NCBI GenBank assembly: GCA_001303705.1
Contig: LJUI01000025.1
Span: 1-49,274, forward strand
Direction: 5' to 3'
Length of the DNA stretch: 49,274 bases
Source: a candidate division TA06 bacterium SM23_40
Lineage (GTDB): Bacteria; LJUI01; SM1-40
Shown here one piece after another: positions 9,556 to 18,112 of the stretch (its first letter is position 1; every line of letters starts with the position of its first letter). The notes under the pieces were generated by a model, which was given only the letters and a program-made list of their open reading frames with translations, searched no databases and had not been told where the DNA came from. The position numbers were made by a program, and so were the translations under genes.

Positions 9556-11001
9556 TTACGGAGCACGGACGGTCTCCTCAACACTCGATGAGTGGACCGC
9601 ATCGACCAGCCCGAGTGTATGAATCCTCCTGGTCCAGATGAGGGCGACCAGCCACCCCACAGCGGGCACGATGAAAATCGTCTGCCAGTTCACGAGCAGC
9701 GCGAGGAGAAGGAGCGGCAGGGCGACCAACCAGCGCGCCGAGAAGACGACGTGACGTGAGAAGACGGAGAGAATGATCATGGACGCAACCACGCGGGACA
9801 GGAGAAGCGCCCACGCCGCGCCGATCGCCCCGAGGGGACCGACGAGCACCCAGGCCAGGGCGACGAAGCAGGCAAACCCGGCGAGATATGCTTTCGTCGT
9901 CACATCTACGCGGCCCCTGGCATTCGGCACAAGCGTCATCAGATAGAAGAGGATGTAGAAGACGACCGACGGCACGAGCACCATGACATGACGACTACTC
10001 TGCGCATATTGAGGCCCATAGAGAATCTGAATGCCAATACGATGAACGATAATGACCAATGACGCGACGACGAGGACAATGGGCATCACTAGATCCTGCA
10101 CTTCCCGCCCTTTCGTCCTCAGCAGATCATCTCCGGGATAACTCGCGAATCGTGATAACCGCTGCTGGAGGACGGAGACCAACTGGACAAACGGGGCGGA
10201 GCACATCGTCGCGAGCACGAATGCGATCTTGAGATACGCGGTCTCAGTCATGCTGCGAAATCCGACAATCCACAATGCCGCGGGCATGAACGCCATAGCC
10301 ACCACGTTCTGGGGCACGACCCACCGCCCATAGGAAGCCGAACGCTTCAGCACCTCCCAATAACCGACACGCGCATCCTCCGGACTGATGGGGGGGACGA
10401 TGCGCCTCAGTAGGAACCACTCGATGACCGCGACCAGAAGGAGCGGCACCATGGCAGCGCCGACAGCGCTCACGACATTCTTCGTCGCGAGATAGACTCC
10501 GGCAACGGTCACGAGAGTCAGCAGTCGCAGGACGAGCTGGGAGGCCACGGCGAACCGCACCCGCTGCAGAGTCGTGAAGACAAAACCCGCAAACGCCATC
10601 AGACTCGCCGGCGAGGCGTAGATCGCAAGGATGAGGAGCGCCTCGTTGTGGTCGGGAAGCACCCGCAGGGTCCAGGCAAGCACGAGGAGAAGAGTGACGA
10701 TGATCGAGGACGCGACGGCGATGACAAGACCACGATCAAGGTGCCCTCTGACGGCGGCCAATCTGCCCTTCTCTTCGAGCTTAGCCACATCACAGACGAA
10801 CAGAAACGGGAGCCCGAAGAGGCAGATCGTAGAGACGATCCACACCGGCGAAAGCAGAAACGAAACCAAGCCATAGTCGTGCACGGACATCAATCTGGTC
10901 AGCACGATGCTGCTCACCAGTGCGAGACCGTACTCGCCGACAGCGCCCCCCATGATAAGAAGGGACGACGTTACTGTGCTTTCTTTCCTGAAACGAGTCA
11001 T
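9556..11001 (-). CDS. Polysaccharide flippase, Wzx-like (MOP superfamily)
   Basis: A 481-residue membrane protein with 12-14 predicted TM helices spread along its whole length and short polar loops, which is the size and shape of Wzx/RfbX flippases. The N-terminus (SSLLIMGGAVGEYGLALVSS followed by IVLTRLMSVHDYGL) matches the conserved first helix and the R-x-L-x-x-x-x-Y-G motif of the polysaccharide transport family. The family moves undecaprenyl-PP-linked oligosaccharide from the cytosolic to the periplasmic face for Wzy polymerisation. It sits between UDP-GlcNAc 2-epimerase and glycosyltransferase genes, in the same operon-like run as the Wzy-like genes, which together indicate a Wzx/Wzy-dependent pathway. 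AGGAG directly precedes the ATG. Confidence 0.9.
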   Translation of the reverse strand: MTRFRKESTVTSSLLIMGGAVGEYGLALVSSIVLTRLMSVHDYGLVSFLLSPVWIVSTICLFGLPFLFVCDVAKLEEKGRLAAVRGHLDRGLVIAVASSIIVTLLLVLAWTLRVLPDHNEALLILAIYASPASLMAFAGFVFTTLQRVRFAVASQLVLRLLTLVTVAGVYLATKNVVSAVGAAMVPLLLVAVIEWFLLRRIVPPISPEDARVGYWEVLKRSASYGRWVVPQNVVAMAFMPAALWIVGFRSMTETAYLKIAFVLATMCSAPFVQLVSVLQQRLSRFASYPGDDLLRTKGREVQDLVMPIVLVVASLVIIVHRIGIQILYGPQYAQSSRHVMVLVPSVVFYILFYLMTLVPNARGRVDVTTKAYLAGFACFVALAWVLVGPLGAIGAAWALLLSRVVASMIILSVFSRHVVFSARWLVALPLLLLALLVNWQTIFIVPAVGWLVALIWTRRIHTLGLVDAVHSSSVEETVRAP

Positions 11002-11028
11002 CTCCTGCCGCTCACTTGCACGGGCAGA

Positions 11029-12168
11029 TCAACCGGATCCCCGGAATCCCTGCCGTCCGCAGCTCTCGAGGTAGCAGAGGCAGCGATCCACGATCCTCGG
11101 GCTCGCCTTCCCATCGCCGAACGGATTGGCAACTCGCGCCATCTGCTGATAGGCTGAGCGATCGGTAAGCAACGTCCGGGCAGCATCGACTATCCCCTGT
11201 CGCTTCGTCCCCACGACCCGCGCCGTCCCCGCCTCCACTGCCTCCGGGCGCTCGCTCTCGTCGCGCAGGACGAGCACCGGCTTGCCGAGCGAGGGCGCCT
11301 CTTCCTGGATCCCGCCGGAATCGGACAGTATCAGGTAGGCGCATGAGAGGAGGCTGGCGAATCGCGGATAGTCGAACGGTTCGGTGAGGTGGATGCGGTC
11401 GACCCCACCCAACTCCCCCCTCACCGTCTTCTGAACAGCTGGATTGAGGTGGACCGGAAAGACCACCTCCACGTCAGGATAGTCTGCGACGATCTCCCGC
11501 ACCGCCAGGCAGATCTCCGTCAGCGGCCCTCCGATATTCTCGCGGCGGTGGGCAGTGACTACAATGATCCTGTTTCTATCGGGGTCGATATCGAGCCCGA
11601 TGGGGGTACCCCTCTCTACCATCTCGAGGAGTGAGTCGATGACCGGGTTCCCGGTGACCGCGATCGATTCGGGATCGATCTTCTCGCGGATGAGATTCTG
11701 TCTCGCGCGCTCGGTGGGGGCGAAGTGCACGTCAGAGAGCTGTGATATGAGACGCCGGTTCATCTCCTCCGGAAAGGGGTAGTACTTGTCAGGGGTGCGC
11801 AAGCCGGCCTCCACATGGCCGACAGGGATGCCGTGATAGAAGGCGACGAGCGCCGCGAACAGGGCCGTCGTCGTGTCCCCCTGCACGAGGACGAAATCCG
11901 GACGCTCGGAAGAGAGGATCCTGTCGAGGCCTCGTGGGAGAGAGGAACTGAGGTCGATGAGCGTCTGGTCATCGATCATCACATCGAGGTCGAAATCCGG
12001 CTCGATCCCGAATACGCCGAGCATCTGGTGGAGCATCTGACGGTGCTGCCCCGTCACGCAGATGCTCGCCCGCACCCCATCCCGCGTCCCGAATTCCCTG
12101 ATGACAGGAGCGAGCTTGATGACCTCGGGACGTGTTCCCAGAATGACCATCGCGTGAGTAGTTGTCAT
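11029..12168 (-). CDS. wecB: UDP-N-acetylglucosamine 2-epimerase (non-hydrolysing)
   Basis: A 379-residue epimerase that interconverts UDP-GlcNAc and UDP-ManNAc in the cytosol. Signatures are ILGTRPEVIKLAPVI at the N-terminus, TGQHRQML, QGDTTTALFAAL with Asp98, GHVEAGLRT with Glu120, PEEMNRRL with Glu134/135, and THE-like HRREN with His207, which correspond to the catalytic and UDP-binding residues of the family. LSDSGGIQEEAPSLGKPVLV is the conserved UDP-binding loop. The start ATG has AGGGGA seven bases upstream. It is followed after 27 bases by the flippase and preceded after 44 bases by a second, diverged epimerase. It presumably supplies an activated ManNAc-type sugar to the glycosyltransferases of this cluster. 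Confidence 0.93.
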   Translation of the reverse strand: MTTTHAMVILGTRPEVIKLAPVIREFGTRDGVRASICVTGQHRQMLHQMLGVFGIEPDFDLDVMIDDQTLIDLSSSLPRGLDRILSSERPDFVLVQGDTTTALFAALVAFYHGIPVGHVEAGLRTPDKYYPFPEEMNRRLISQLSDVHFAPTERARQNLIREKIDPESIAVTGNPVIDSLLEMVERGTPIGLDIDPDRNRIIVVTAHRRENIGGPLTEICLAVREIVADYPDVEVVFPVHLNPAVQKTVRGELGGVDRIHLTEPFDYPRFASLLSCAYLILSDSGGIQEEAPSLGKPVLVLRDESERPEAVEAGTARVVGTKRQGIVDAARTLLTDRSAYQQMARVANPFGDGKASPRIVDRCLCYLESCGRQGFRGSG

Positions 12169-12212
12169 CGTTCCCCTTCCCGATTGCTGTGCGCCGCCGC
12201 CGGCCCGAGACC

Positions 12213-13310
12213 CTAGACGCGAGATCCTTCCACGAGCACCTCGACCACCCTCTCAGCAGCTCTTCCGTCCCACAGCTCGGGGATCCGCCCCCGCTTGCCG
12301 TGGCCGCTCACTATCTCCCTCACCTCCTCGGCCGCCCTGGGAGGATCGAGTCCGATGACCGTGTTTGTCCCCTCGGTTACCGTGATCGGCCGCTCGGTGT
12401 TCTTTCTCACCGTGAGACAGGGCACCCCGAGCACAGTCGTCTCCTCCTGAATCCCTCCCGAGTCGGTGATGACACAAACCGCATCCATCATCAGCGAGAG
12501 GAAGTCGAGATACCCGAGAGGCTCAGTCAGAATCAGGCGGGGCACCCGGCGAAGCGCGGCATCGAGCCGCGAAGTCTTCAGTCTGAGACGAGTGCGCGGG
12601 TGTACGGGAAAGATGCCCGGGATCTCGGCCGAGACTCTCTCGACGAGCTCGATCACCTGATCCAATCGATCCACCTGATCTACATTCTCGGGTCTATGGA
12701 GGGTGTACAGCACATATTCCTTCTGCCTGAAGCCGAACCTCTCCATCGACCTCCGGGCTCGGGCGGCGTCCCGCCAGGCGAGCACCGTATCGATCATTAC
12801 GTTCCCCACGAAATAGATCCCCCCCTCATCGACTCCCTCTCTCTTCAAATTATCGCACGCGTCGGCCGAGGGGGCAAACAGATACCGTGCGAGGGCATCA
12901 GCCACCATACGGTTTATCTCCTCCGGCATCGACCTGTCGAAACTGCGGAGCCCGGCCTCGACATGCGCCAGGGGAACGCCCCGCTGCCCGGCGACAAGGG
13001 CGCAGGCCAGTGTCGAATTGACGTCGCCGACGACAACGACGAGATCAGGGGCCTCGCCCTCCACGATCTTCTCGAATCCTATCATCGTGTCGGCGGTTTG
13101 TTCGGCGTGGGTACCGGAGCCGACATCAAGGTGGTAGTCGACGCTCGGCAGCTCCAGCTCGGCAAAAAAGATATCGCTGAGGGTGGCGTCGTAATGCTGT
13201 CCGGTGTGGACGAGCTTTGAGACGACCCCGCTCTTCCTGTGAAATGCTCTCGCGAGCGGGGAGATCTTGATCAGATTGGGCCGTGTGCCGACTACGTTCA
13301 GAACGTTCAT
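12213..13310 (-). CDS. UDP-GlcNAc 2-epimerase paralogue (WecB/WbpI-like)
   Basis: A 365-residue member of the same non-hydrolysing epimerase family as its neighbour, but clearly a separate subfamily. It has VVGTRPNLIKISPLARAF, HTGQHYDATLSDIFF, VVGDVNSTLACAL with Asp96, AHVEAGLRSFD with Glu118, MPEEINRM with Glu130/131, TLHRPENVD and ITDSGGIQEETTVLGVPCL. The TGQHYD and GTHAEQTADTM segments are typical of the WbpI-like branch that can act on UDP-GlcNAc or on its 2,3-diacetamido-uronate derivatives. All family catalytic residues are present. Its ATG overlaps the stop of the upstream SDR epimerase (ATGA) and GGGAGGAGG precedes it directly. Whether both epimerases use the same substrate is unknown; the presence of two suggests two different activated amino sugars. 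Confidence 0.9.
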   Translation of the reverse strand: MNVLNVVGTRPNLIKISPLARAFHRKSGVVSKLVHTGQHYDATLSDIFFAELELPSVDYHLDVGSGTHAEQTADTMIGFEKIVEGEAPDLVVVVGDVNSTLACALVAGQRGVPLAHVEAGLRSFDRSMPEEINRMVADALARYLFAPSADACDNLKREGVDEGGIYFVGNVMIDTVLAWRDAARARRSMERFGFRQKEYVLYTLHRPENVDQVDRLDQVIELVERVSAEIPGIFPVHPRTRLRLKTSRLDAALRRVPRLILTEPLGYLDFLSLMMDAVCVITDSGGIQEETTVLGVPCLTVRKNTERPITVTEGTNTVIGLDPPRAAEEVREIVSGHGKRGRIPELWDGRAAERVVEVLVEGSRV

Positions 13311-14275
13311 CCTCCTCCCTCGCGCAGGATGTCCTGATCACGCCACGATATGAGTCTCCGTAGCCCTTCTCTGACCCCCACCGTCGCCCTGAACCCGAGC
13401 AGAGCTTCCGCCTTCTCCGTGCTCCCCCACCGCCGTACGACAAGCCCGCGCTCCCGGTTCTCGATCGTCGGCACGAGGTCGCTCCCCATCACTTCCAGGA
13501 CAGCATCGGCGAGTTCGCGAAGTGTTGTCTCTCTGCCGCTGGCGACGTTCAACACCTCAGCCTCCAACCCGCTCTTGAGGGCGACGATGTTGGCCTTGGC
13601 AACATCCTCGACGTAAACGAGATCGAGCGTCTCGTTGCCGTCGCCGAATATGATCGGCGGCTCGCCTTCCGCCACACGGTTGATGAAGTTCGTGATGACA
13701 CTCACGTAGGCCGAGCGGTAGTCCTGGCGCGGACCATAGACATTGAGATAGCGGAGACAGATATACTTGAGACCATACTTCCGGTAAAAAGCGCGTGCCA
13801 GCTGCTCATCGGCGACTTTGGTCGCCCCGTAGAAGAAGTCGTTGTTGAAGGGATGATCTTCATCGGTGGGCAGCGAACAGGCCTCACCATAAACAGAGGA
13901 CGAGGAGGCCATCACGATCTTCACAACGCCGGCCTCGACGCTGGCCTCCAGGACGTTGAACGTGCCGACGATATTGACTTCCAGGGCCTCCCGCGGATCG
14001 CTCTCACACTCCCAGAGCCAGAGCGAGGCCTGGTGGGAGACCAGATCGGCCCCGGAGATCGCCTGTGCCAGGTGTCCGCGATCGGCAATATCACCCTCGA
14101 TCACCTTCACGTCACCATTCGCCATCGCCCATTCGAGGTTGGCCATTCTCCCCCTCCGGAAATCGTCATAGACGACGACGGCCGCCCCCTCTCTCACGAG
14201 TCCGTCAACAACATGGGAGCCGACGAAGCCGGCTCCTCCTGTCACAAACACATGTGCTCCGGCGAGTTCTCGCAC
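13307..14275 (-). CDS. NAD-dependent sugar-nucleotide epimerase/dehydratase (extended SDR, GalE-like)
   Basis: A 322-residue extended short-chain dehydrogenase. It has the NAD-binding TGGAGFVGSHVVDGL, VEGDI-like VIEGDIAD, the catalytic Ser-Ser and YxxxK (ASSSSVYGEACSL and YGATKVADEQLARAF), RYLNVYGPRQ, and LVYVEDVAKANIVAL. This is the pattern of UDP-glucose/UDP-GlcNAc 4-epimerases of the WbpP/GalE branch and of related 4,6-dehydratases. One oddity is HQASLWLWECESDPREAL, where relatives normally read H-x-A-A-x-x-S-V-x-x-S. The start is a GTG with GGAGA about seven bases upstream, and the 3' end overlaps the epimerase paralogue by ATGA. It probably supplies a modified hexosamine for the polysaccharide; the exact reaction cannot be given. 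Confidence 0.88.
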   Translation of the reverse strand: MRELAGAHVFVTGGAGFVGSHVVDGLVREGAAVVVYDDFRRGRMANLEWAMANGDVKVIEGDIADRGHLAQAISGADLVSHQASLWLWECESDPREALEVNIVGTFNVLEASVEAGVVKIVMASSSSVYGEACSLPTDEDHPFNNDFFYGATKVADEQLARAFYRKYGLKYICLRYLNVYGPRQDYRSAYVSVITNFINRVAEGEPPIIFGDGNETLDLVYVEDVAKANIVALKSGLEAEVLNVASGRETTLRELADAVLEVMGSDLVPTIENRERGLVVRRWGSTEKAEALLGFRATVGVREGLRRLISWRDQDILREGGG

Positions 14276-14338
14276 GCCACGCTCTCCATCTCATGATATC
14301 AGTGAAATCGGGCCATCAGATGCGTGGAAGAAGACGAT

Positions 14339-14794
14339 CTATCCGCTCTGCGGCCTCCATTCGAACCCGATCTCCGGATCAAATGGGTCGCGCCTTAGTT
14401 CGTCTGGCTGTTCGGGGTCGTAGGGTTCGGAGGGGATGTTGATCAGGATCGACGGTTCGTTGCCCAGTGCCATCTGTCCGTGCCAGACGAGCGGAGGAAT
14501 GATGACGAGCGCCGGATTCAGCTCGCCAATGACCACGTTCATTGTTTCGCCGCACGTGGGAGAGGCTTCCCGGTCGTCGAATAGCCCGATCTTTGCATTC
14601 CCCTTCACGACCGCGAAGTGATCAGTCTGTTTCCGATGAGCGTGCCAGGCCTTGATGATCCCGGGGTTGCATGTGGCGACATAGACCTGTCCGAACTTCT
14701 CGTAGTGGGTGTCGTCACTGCGCAGGATTTCCATGACATAGCCGCGTTCATCGACGTGCCTCGTGAGTGGTATGACCTGCACTCCCTCAATCAT
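14339..14794 (-). CDS. RmlC-like cupin, dTDP-4-dehydrorhamnose 3,5-epimerase family
   Basis: A 151-residue cupin protein. RHVDERGYVMEIL matches the D-x-R-G start of RmlC, AWHAHRKQTDHFAVVKG carries the two conserved His residues of the active site (His-x-His then D-H-F), and PPLVWHGQMALG is the third cupin strand. It is shorter than classical RmlC (about 180) but matches the short FdtA/RmlC-like proteins often annotated dTDP-4-dehydrorhamnose 3,5-epimerase. The catalytic role in this cluster is therefore an inference. The ATG overlaps the stop of the upstream Wzy-like gene (ATGA). A 63-base gap separates it from the SDR gene, the longest in this gene run; nothing promoter-like stands out in it. 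No rmlA, rmlB or rmlD is adjacent, although a sugar-phosphate nucleotidyltransferase lies at 38-39 kb. Confidence 0.85.
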   Translation of the reverse strand: MIEGVQVIPLTRHVDERGYVMEILRSDDTHYEKFGQVYVATCNPGIIKAWHAHRKQTDHFAVVKGNAKIGLFDDREASPTCGETMNVVIGELNPALVIIPPLVWHGQMALGNEPSILINIPSEPYDPEQPDELRRDPFDPEIGFEWRPQSG

Positions 14795-16767
14795 CTACTG
14801 ATCCTCCTCGTTCCTGCAGCGTCGAGAGCAAGCCTGTCAACACTGCGCTCCACAGTGCCCCGATCATATTCGAGCAGGCGGAGCTCATACCCGTTCATGG
14901 CATGAGGCCTGAGCTCGCCGATCGGCACCGCAAGCGCCTGATGGTAGTGCTCCAGGGCAAGAGAGGGTTCACCTTGCTCTTCGTACAGTTGCGCAAGTCG
15001 TATGTGAGCGCCGGGGAAATTCGGCTCCAGGGCAAGTGCAGACTGTACCGCGGCGACAGCCTGCCGCAACTCACCGCGCTCCACGTGGGCCTCGGCCAAG
15101 TCGAGTCGGAGGAACGGATTGTGTGGATCGAGCCCGACAGCCCGCTCCCGGTGGCCCAGGATGGCATCGGCAGTCTCGGGATCAGCGAACCCACATCTCC
15201 TCACGAGCATATCGGCAAGAGCCGTCTCGTACCTCGGCTCGAGGCGATCCGCCAGGATCGCCTTCTCGTACATAATGAACGAAGACCAGATATCTGCAGC
15301 TCTGCGCGTCTCGATAAACGAGAGCTCATACAGGCCGCCCAGAGCTCCGGCGAGGTTGGCGTCTCCTGGAGCGACGAGGCGTGCGCGCTCCAGAGCTGCG
15401 ATCGCCCGATCGTGCGATCCCTTACGCAAAGCCTCACCTGCGCGCCCTGAAAGGACGGTGGCGATCGCCGGACGCACTATCCCCTGGGCGACCAAGAGCA
15501 GGGCAATCGCCACGTACAGCGTACGTACTCGAGATGGCTGGAACTCCCATCGCCAGTACCGCGACCCGCTCATAAGCCCGGCAAGCGCTCCTAACAGGAG
15601 AAAGAATATGAGTGCATTTCCCGGGAGGTAGAGCACGTTGTCGAACAGGGCATGTACGAGCAGCGCCATCACGCCTGCCGTAGAGCCCACGACGAAGGGT
15701 GTTGTCGCCGGGTCCACCTCGAGGCGCCTCACCCGACGCATCACCCCGAGGAAAAGCACGATCACCCAGGTGAAGAGCGCGAACCCCACAACACCCAGTT
15801 CAACACCGACATGCATGAATTCGTTGTGGGCGATCTGCGCGGAGTGAGCATAGCGGCCCACCGCACCATCGACCGGAAAACTGAATTGCCGGGCCGCTGC
15901 TGCGTAGTTGCGCGGGCCGACACCGAACAGGGGAGCGGTGGTGAAGGTTCGGAGGGACTGCTGCCATATGTCGAGCCGCTTATAGGCATAGATGTCATAC
16001 TCTCCCACATTCAGCAGTCGTTCGGTGATCGAATTGGGCACGGCGACAAAGAGCACGACGAGAGCTATAAGACAGATGAGGAGCCACCCCCTTCCACGGA
16101 GGGCGCCCAGGAGCGAAGCTACCACGATGAGCGCCACTATTGCGGCCCTCGTCCCGGTCATCACCAGCGTCCCGAGCAACACGGCCGAGGCGGCGCCGGC
16201 GGCCAAGTACGGTGCCAGCGATCTCCTCCCGAATAGCAGATAGGCGAACGAGATACTGACGCCAACCAGAAGGAGGTCAGTGAAGTAGTTGCTGTAAGGT
16301 AACGAACCCATGACCCGCTCGATGCCTTGGCCGAACCGTTGCGAGAACGCGAGAAAGGATTCGGCAACTCCGAGCACGACGATTACGATACTCATAAGTC
16401 GAATCTGCGGCACGGAGGCCAACCAGTTGGCCGCGATCAAGAAGAAGGCGATATATGCACCGAGTTCGAATGTCCCTAACGTCGAGCTGTATCTGTTCCC
16501 GGAGAGCAATGTCGAGATGAGGGCTGCGAGCAAGAGCAACAGGAGAGGGAGTTCGAACCCCGTTCGGCGGATGACGACCTTCCCGTGCGACACCATCCGC
16601 CATACAGACCAGCCCAGAAGTCCCAGCACCGCGAGCTGGGCCAGAGCAAGCACCTCTACCCGTTCGCCGCCCCCGAGGATCGTCACCAGCACCGGCACCG
16701 CCACCGCTAGAGAGGCAAGCGCATATGGATGGTGCCCCGGTCCGATCCTAGACATCGTCGATCCCAT
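14791..16767 (-). CDS. O-antigen ligase/polymerase-like protein with C-terminal TPR domain
   Basis: A 658-residue fusion-like protein. Residues 1-430 hold about 11 TM helices and the Wzy_C signature AHNEFMHVGVELGVVGFALF; MTGTRAAIVALIVVA stands where Wzy/WaaL proteins have their conserved Arg. Residues about 450-640 form helical TPR-type repeats (for example LVAPGDANLAGALGGLYEL, DPHNPFLRLDLAEAHVERGE, LEPNFPGAHIRLAQLYEEQG), likely on the periplasmic side. Ligases with TPR tails occur in Deltaproteobacteria and FCB bacteria. The start could also be the ATG at 16755; both overlap the end of the response regulator gene (16748), and the 16767 ATG has AAGGG about seven bases upstream. It directly follows the pilSR-like pair and opens the polysaccharide part of the gene run. 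A second Wzy-like protein lies at the left edge, so one may polymerise and the other ligate. Confidence 0.87.
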   Translation of the reverse strand: MGSTMSRIGPGHHPYALASLAVAVPVLVTILGGGERVEVLALAQLAVLGLLGWSVWRMVSHGKVVIRRTGFELPLLLLLLAALISTLLSGNRYSSTLGTFELGAYIAFFLIAANWLASVPQIRLMSIVIVVLGVAESFLAFSQRFGQGIERVMGSLPYSNYFTDLLLVGVSISFAYLLFGRRSLAPYLAAGAASAVLLGTLVMTGTRAAIVALIVVASLLGALRGRGWLLICLIALVVLFVAVPNSITERLLNVGEYDIYAYKRLDIWQQSLRTFTTAPLFGVGPRNYAAAARQFSFPVDGAVGRYAHSAQIAHNEFMHVGVELGVVGFALFTWVIVLFLGVMRRVRRLEVDPATTPFVVGSTAGVMALLVHALFDNVLYLPGNALIFFLLLGALAGLMSGSRYWRWEFQPSRVRTLYVAIALLLVAQGIVRPAIATVLSGRAGEALRKGSHDRAIAALERARLVAPGDANLAGALGGLYELSFIETRRAADIWSSFIMYEKAILADRLEPRYETALADMLVRRCGFADPETADAILGHRERAVGLDPHNPFLRLDLAEAHVERGELRQAVAAVQSALALEPNFPGAHIRLAQLYEEQGEPSLALEHYHQALAVPIGELRPHAMNGYELRLLEYDRGTVERSVDRLALDAAGTRRISR

Positions 16768-18112
16768 AGGCCCTTATTTTGCGATAGAGGGTGGAGAGAT
16801 GTATGCCCAGGACCTGAGCGACCTTCGTCTTGTCGCCTCCGGTCTCGGCCAGGAGGCGCTCTATCTCGTCGCGCTCCAGTTGGCGAAGACTCCGCTCCCC
16901 GCGATCCTGTACTGGGCCGACAGGAGCCGGGGCCCGCGTGAGTACACGCTCCGGGAGGTCAGCCCGCTCGATCGACGACCCCTCGTGCAGGACGACGGCC
17001 CGCTCGATCGTGTTCTGGAGCTCGCGGACGTTTCCCGGCCAACTATAAGTCTGAAGCACTTCGAGCGCATCCCCGGTAATGGTCTTCAACGGGATGGAGA
17101 ATGCCTCACAATAGAGCTTGATGAAGTGATCTACGAGACGGGGGATGTCTTCGATCCGCTCGCGCAGCGGCGGCACCCGGATCGGTATGACGTTCAGACG
17201 ATAGAAGAGATCCGCGCGAAACGCCCCTTCTGCAACCGCCTGTTCGAGGTCGGTATTCGTCGCCGCGAGCAGACGCACGTCAATGGGGACAGGTTTCGTC
17301 CCACCGACCGGCACGACCTCCCGCTCCTGCAGGGCGCGGAGCAGCTTGACCTGAATCGCGCCGCTCGTCTCCCCCACCTCATCGAGGAACAGGCTCCCGC
17401 CGTTCGCCACCTGAAACAGGCCCTGCTTGTCCTTGTGGGCCCCGGTGAACGATCCCCTGAGGTGGCCGAAGAGCTCGCTCTCCAGCAGTGTCTCCGGCAG
17501 CGCTCCGCAGTTGATCGTCACAAACGGCCCGTTCGCGCGCGGACTGCGCAGGTGTATCTCCCGCGCGACGAGCTCCTTCCCGGTACCACTCTCCCCTGCG
17601 ATCACGACCGTACTCTCCGCACCAGCGACCCGGTCGATCACCTCCAGGAGACGGCGGAACGCAGGGCTGTCTCCGATGAGTTCGGTCGGCCTGCCGCGGC
17701 GCCCGAGTTCCCTCCGCAGCCGGACGTTTTCCCGCCGCAGCTGCTCGCTCTCCAGAACCTTGCGCAGCCGCAGCTTGATCTCTTCAGTGGTGGTCCGAGA
17801 CTTGACGAAGTAGTCAGCCGCACCGTCACGAAGCGCCTCGATCACCGACTCGACGGAGCTATAGGCAGTCATCATCATTACGCAGCTTTCGGGATCCAGC
17901 TTCTTGATCTCGCGCAGCAACTCATGGCCGTCAACGCCGCGCATCCGAATGTCGGTGATGATGCAGTCGAATCCGAACTCGCCGACTCGCTGGAGCGCCT
18001 CCTGTCCGCTGCCCGCAAGGGTGACATCGTACCCTTCCTTTCGCAACATAATCGAGAGCATGTCGCGCATACTCTCATCGTCATCCACCACCAGAATGCG
18101 TTCATCGCTCAC
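16748..18112 (-). CDS. Sigma-54-dependent response regulator, PilR/NtrC type
   Basis: A 454-residue activator with three domains. Residues 1-120 are a receiver with acidic DDDES near the start, phospho-acceptor Asp54 (IITDIRMRG) and Lys104. Residues 145-380 are the AAA+ sigma-54 contact domain: Walker A GESGTGKE at 173-180, sigma-54 contact loop GSFTGA at 220-225 (usual GAFTGA, so Ala to Ser at the second position), and Walker B GGSLFLDE around 238-245. Residues about 410-454 form a Fis-type helix-turn-helix (KTKVAQVLGIHLSTLYRKI). It should activate sigma-54 promoters when phosphorylated by the overlapping kinase gene (ATGA). Lying directly after pilC, it is most likely the PilR equivalent, although regulation of the polysaccharide genes that follow is equally plausible. 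An rpoN gene is present at 44-45.5 kb. Confidence 0.93.
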   Translation of the reverse strand: MSDERILVVDDDESMRDMLSIMLRKEGYDVTLAGSGQEALQRVGEFGFDCIITDIRMRGVDGHELLREIKKLDPESCVMMMTAYSSVESVIEALRDGAADYFVKSRTTTEEIKLRLRKVLESEQLRRENVRLRRELGRRGRPTELIGDSPAFRRLLEVIDRVAGAESTVVIAGESGTGKELVAREIHLRSPRANGPFVTINCGALPETLLESELFGHLRGSFTGAHKDKQGLFQVANGGSLFLDEVGETSGAIQVKLLRALQEREVVPVGGTKPVPIDVRLLAATNTDLEQAVAEGAFRADLFYRLNVIPIRVPPLRERIEDIPRLVDHFIKLYCEAFSIPLKTITGDALEVLQTYSWPGNVRELQNTIERAVVLHEGSSIERADLPERVLTRAPAPVGPVQDRGERSLRQLERDEIERLLAETGGDKTKVAQVLGIHLSTLYRKIRAYGIDDV

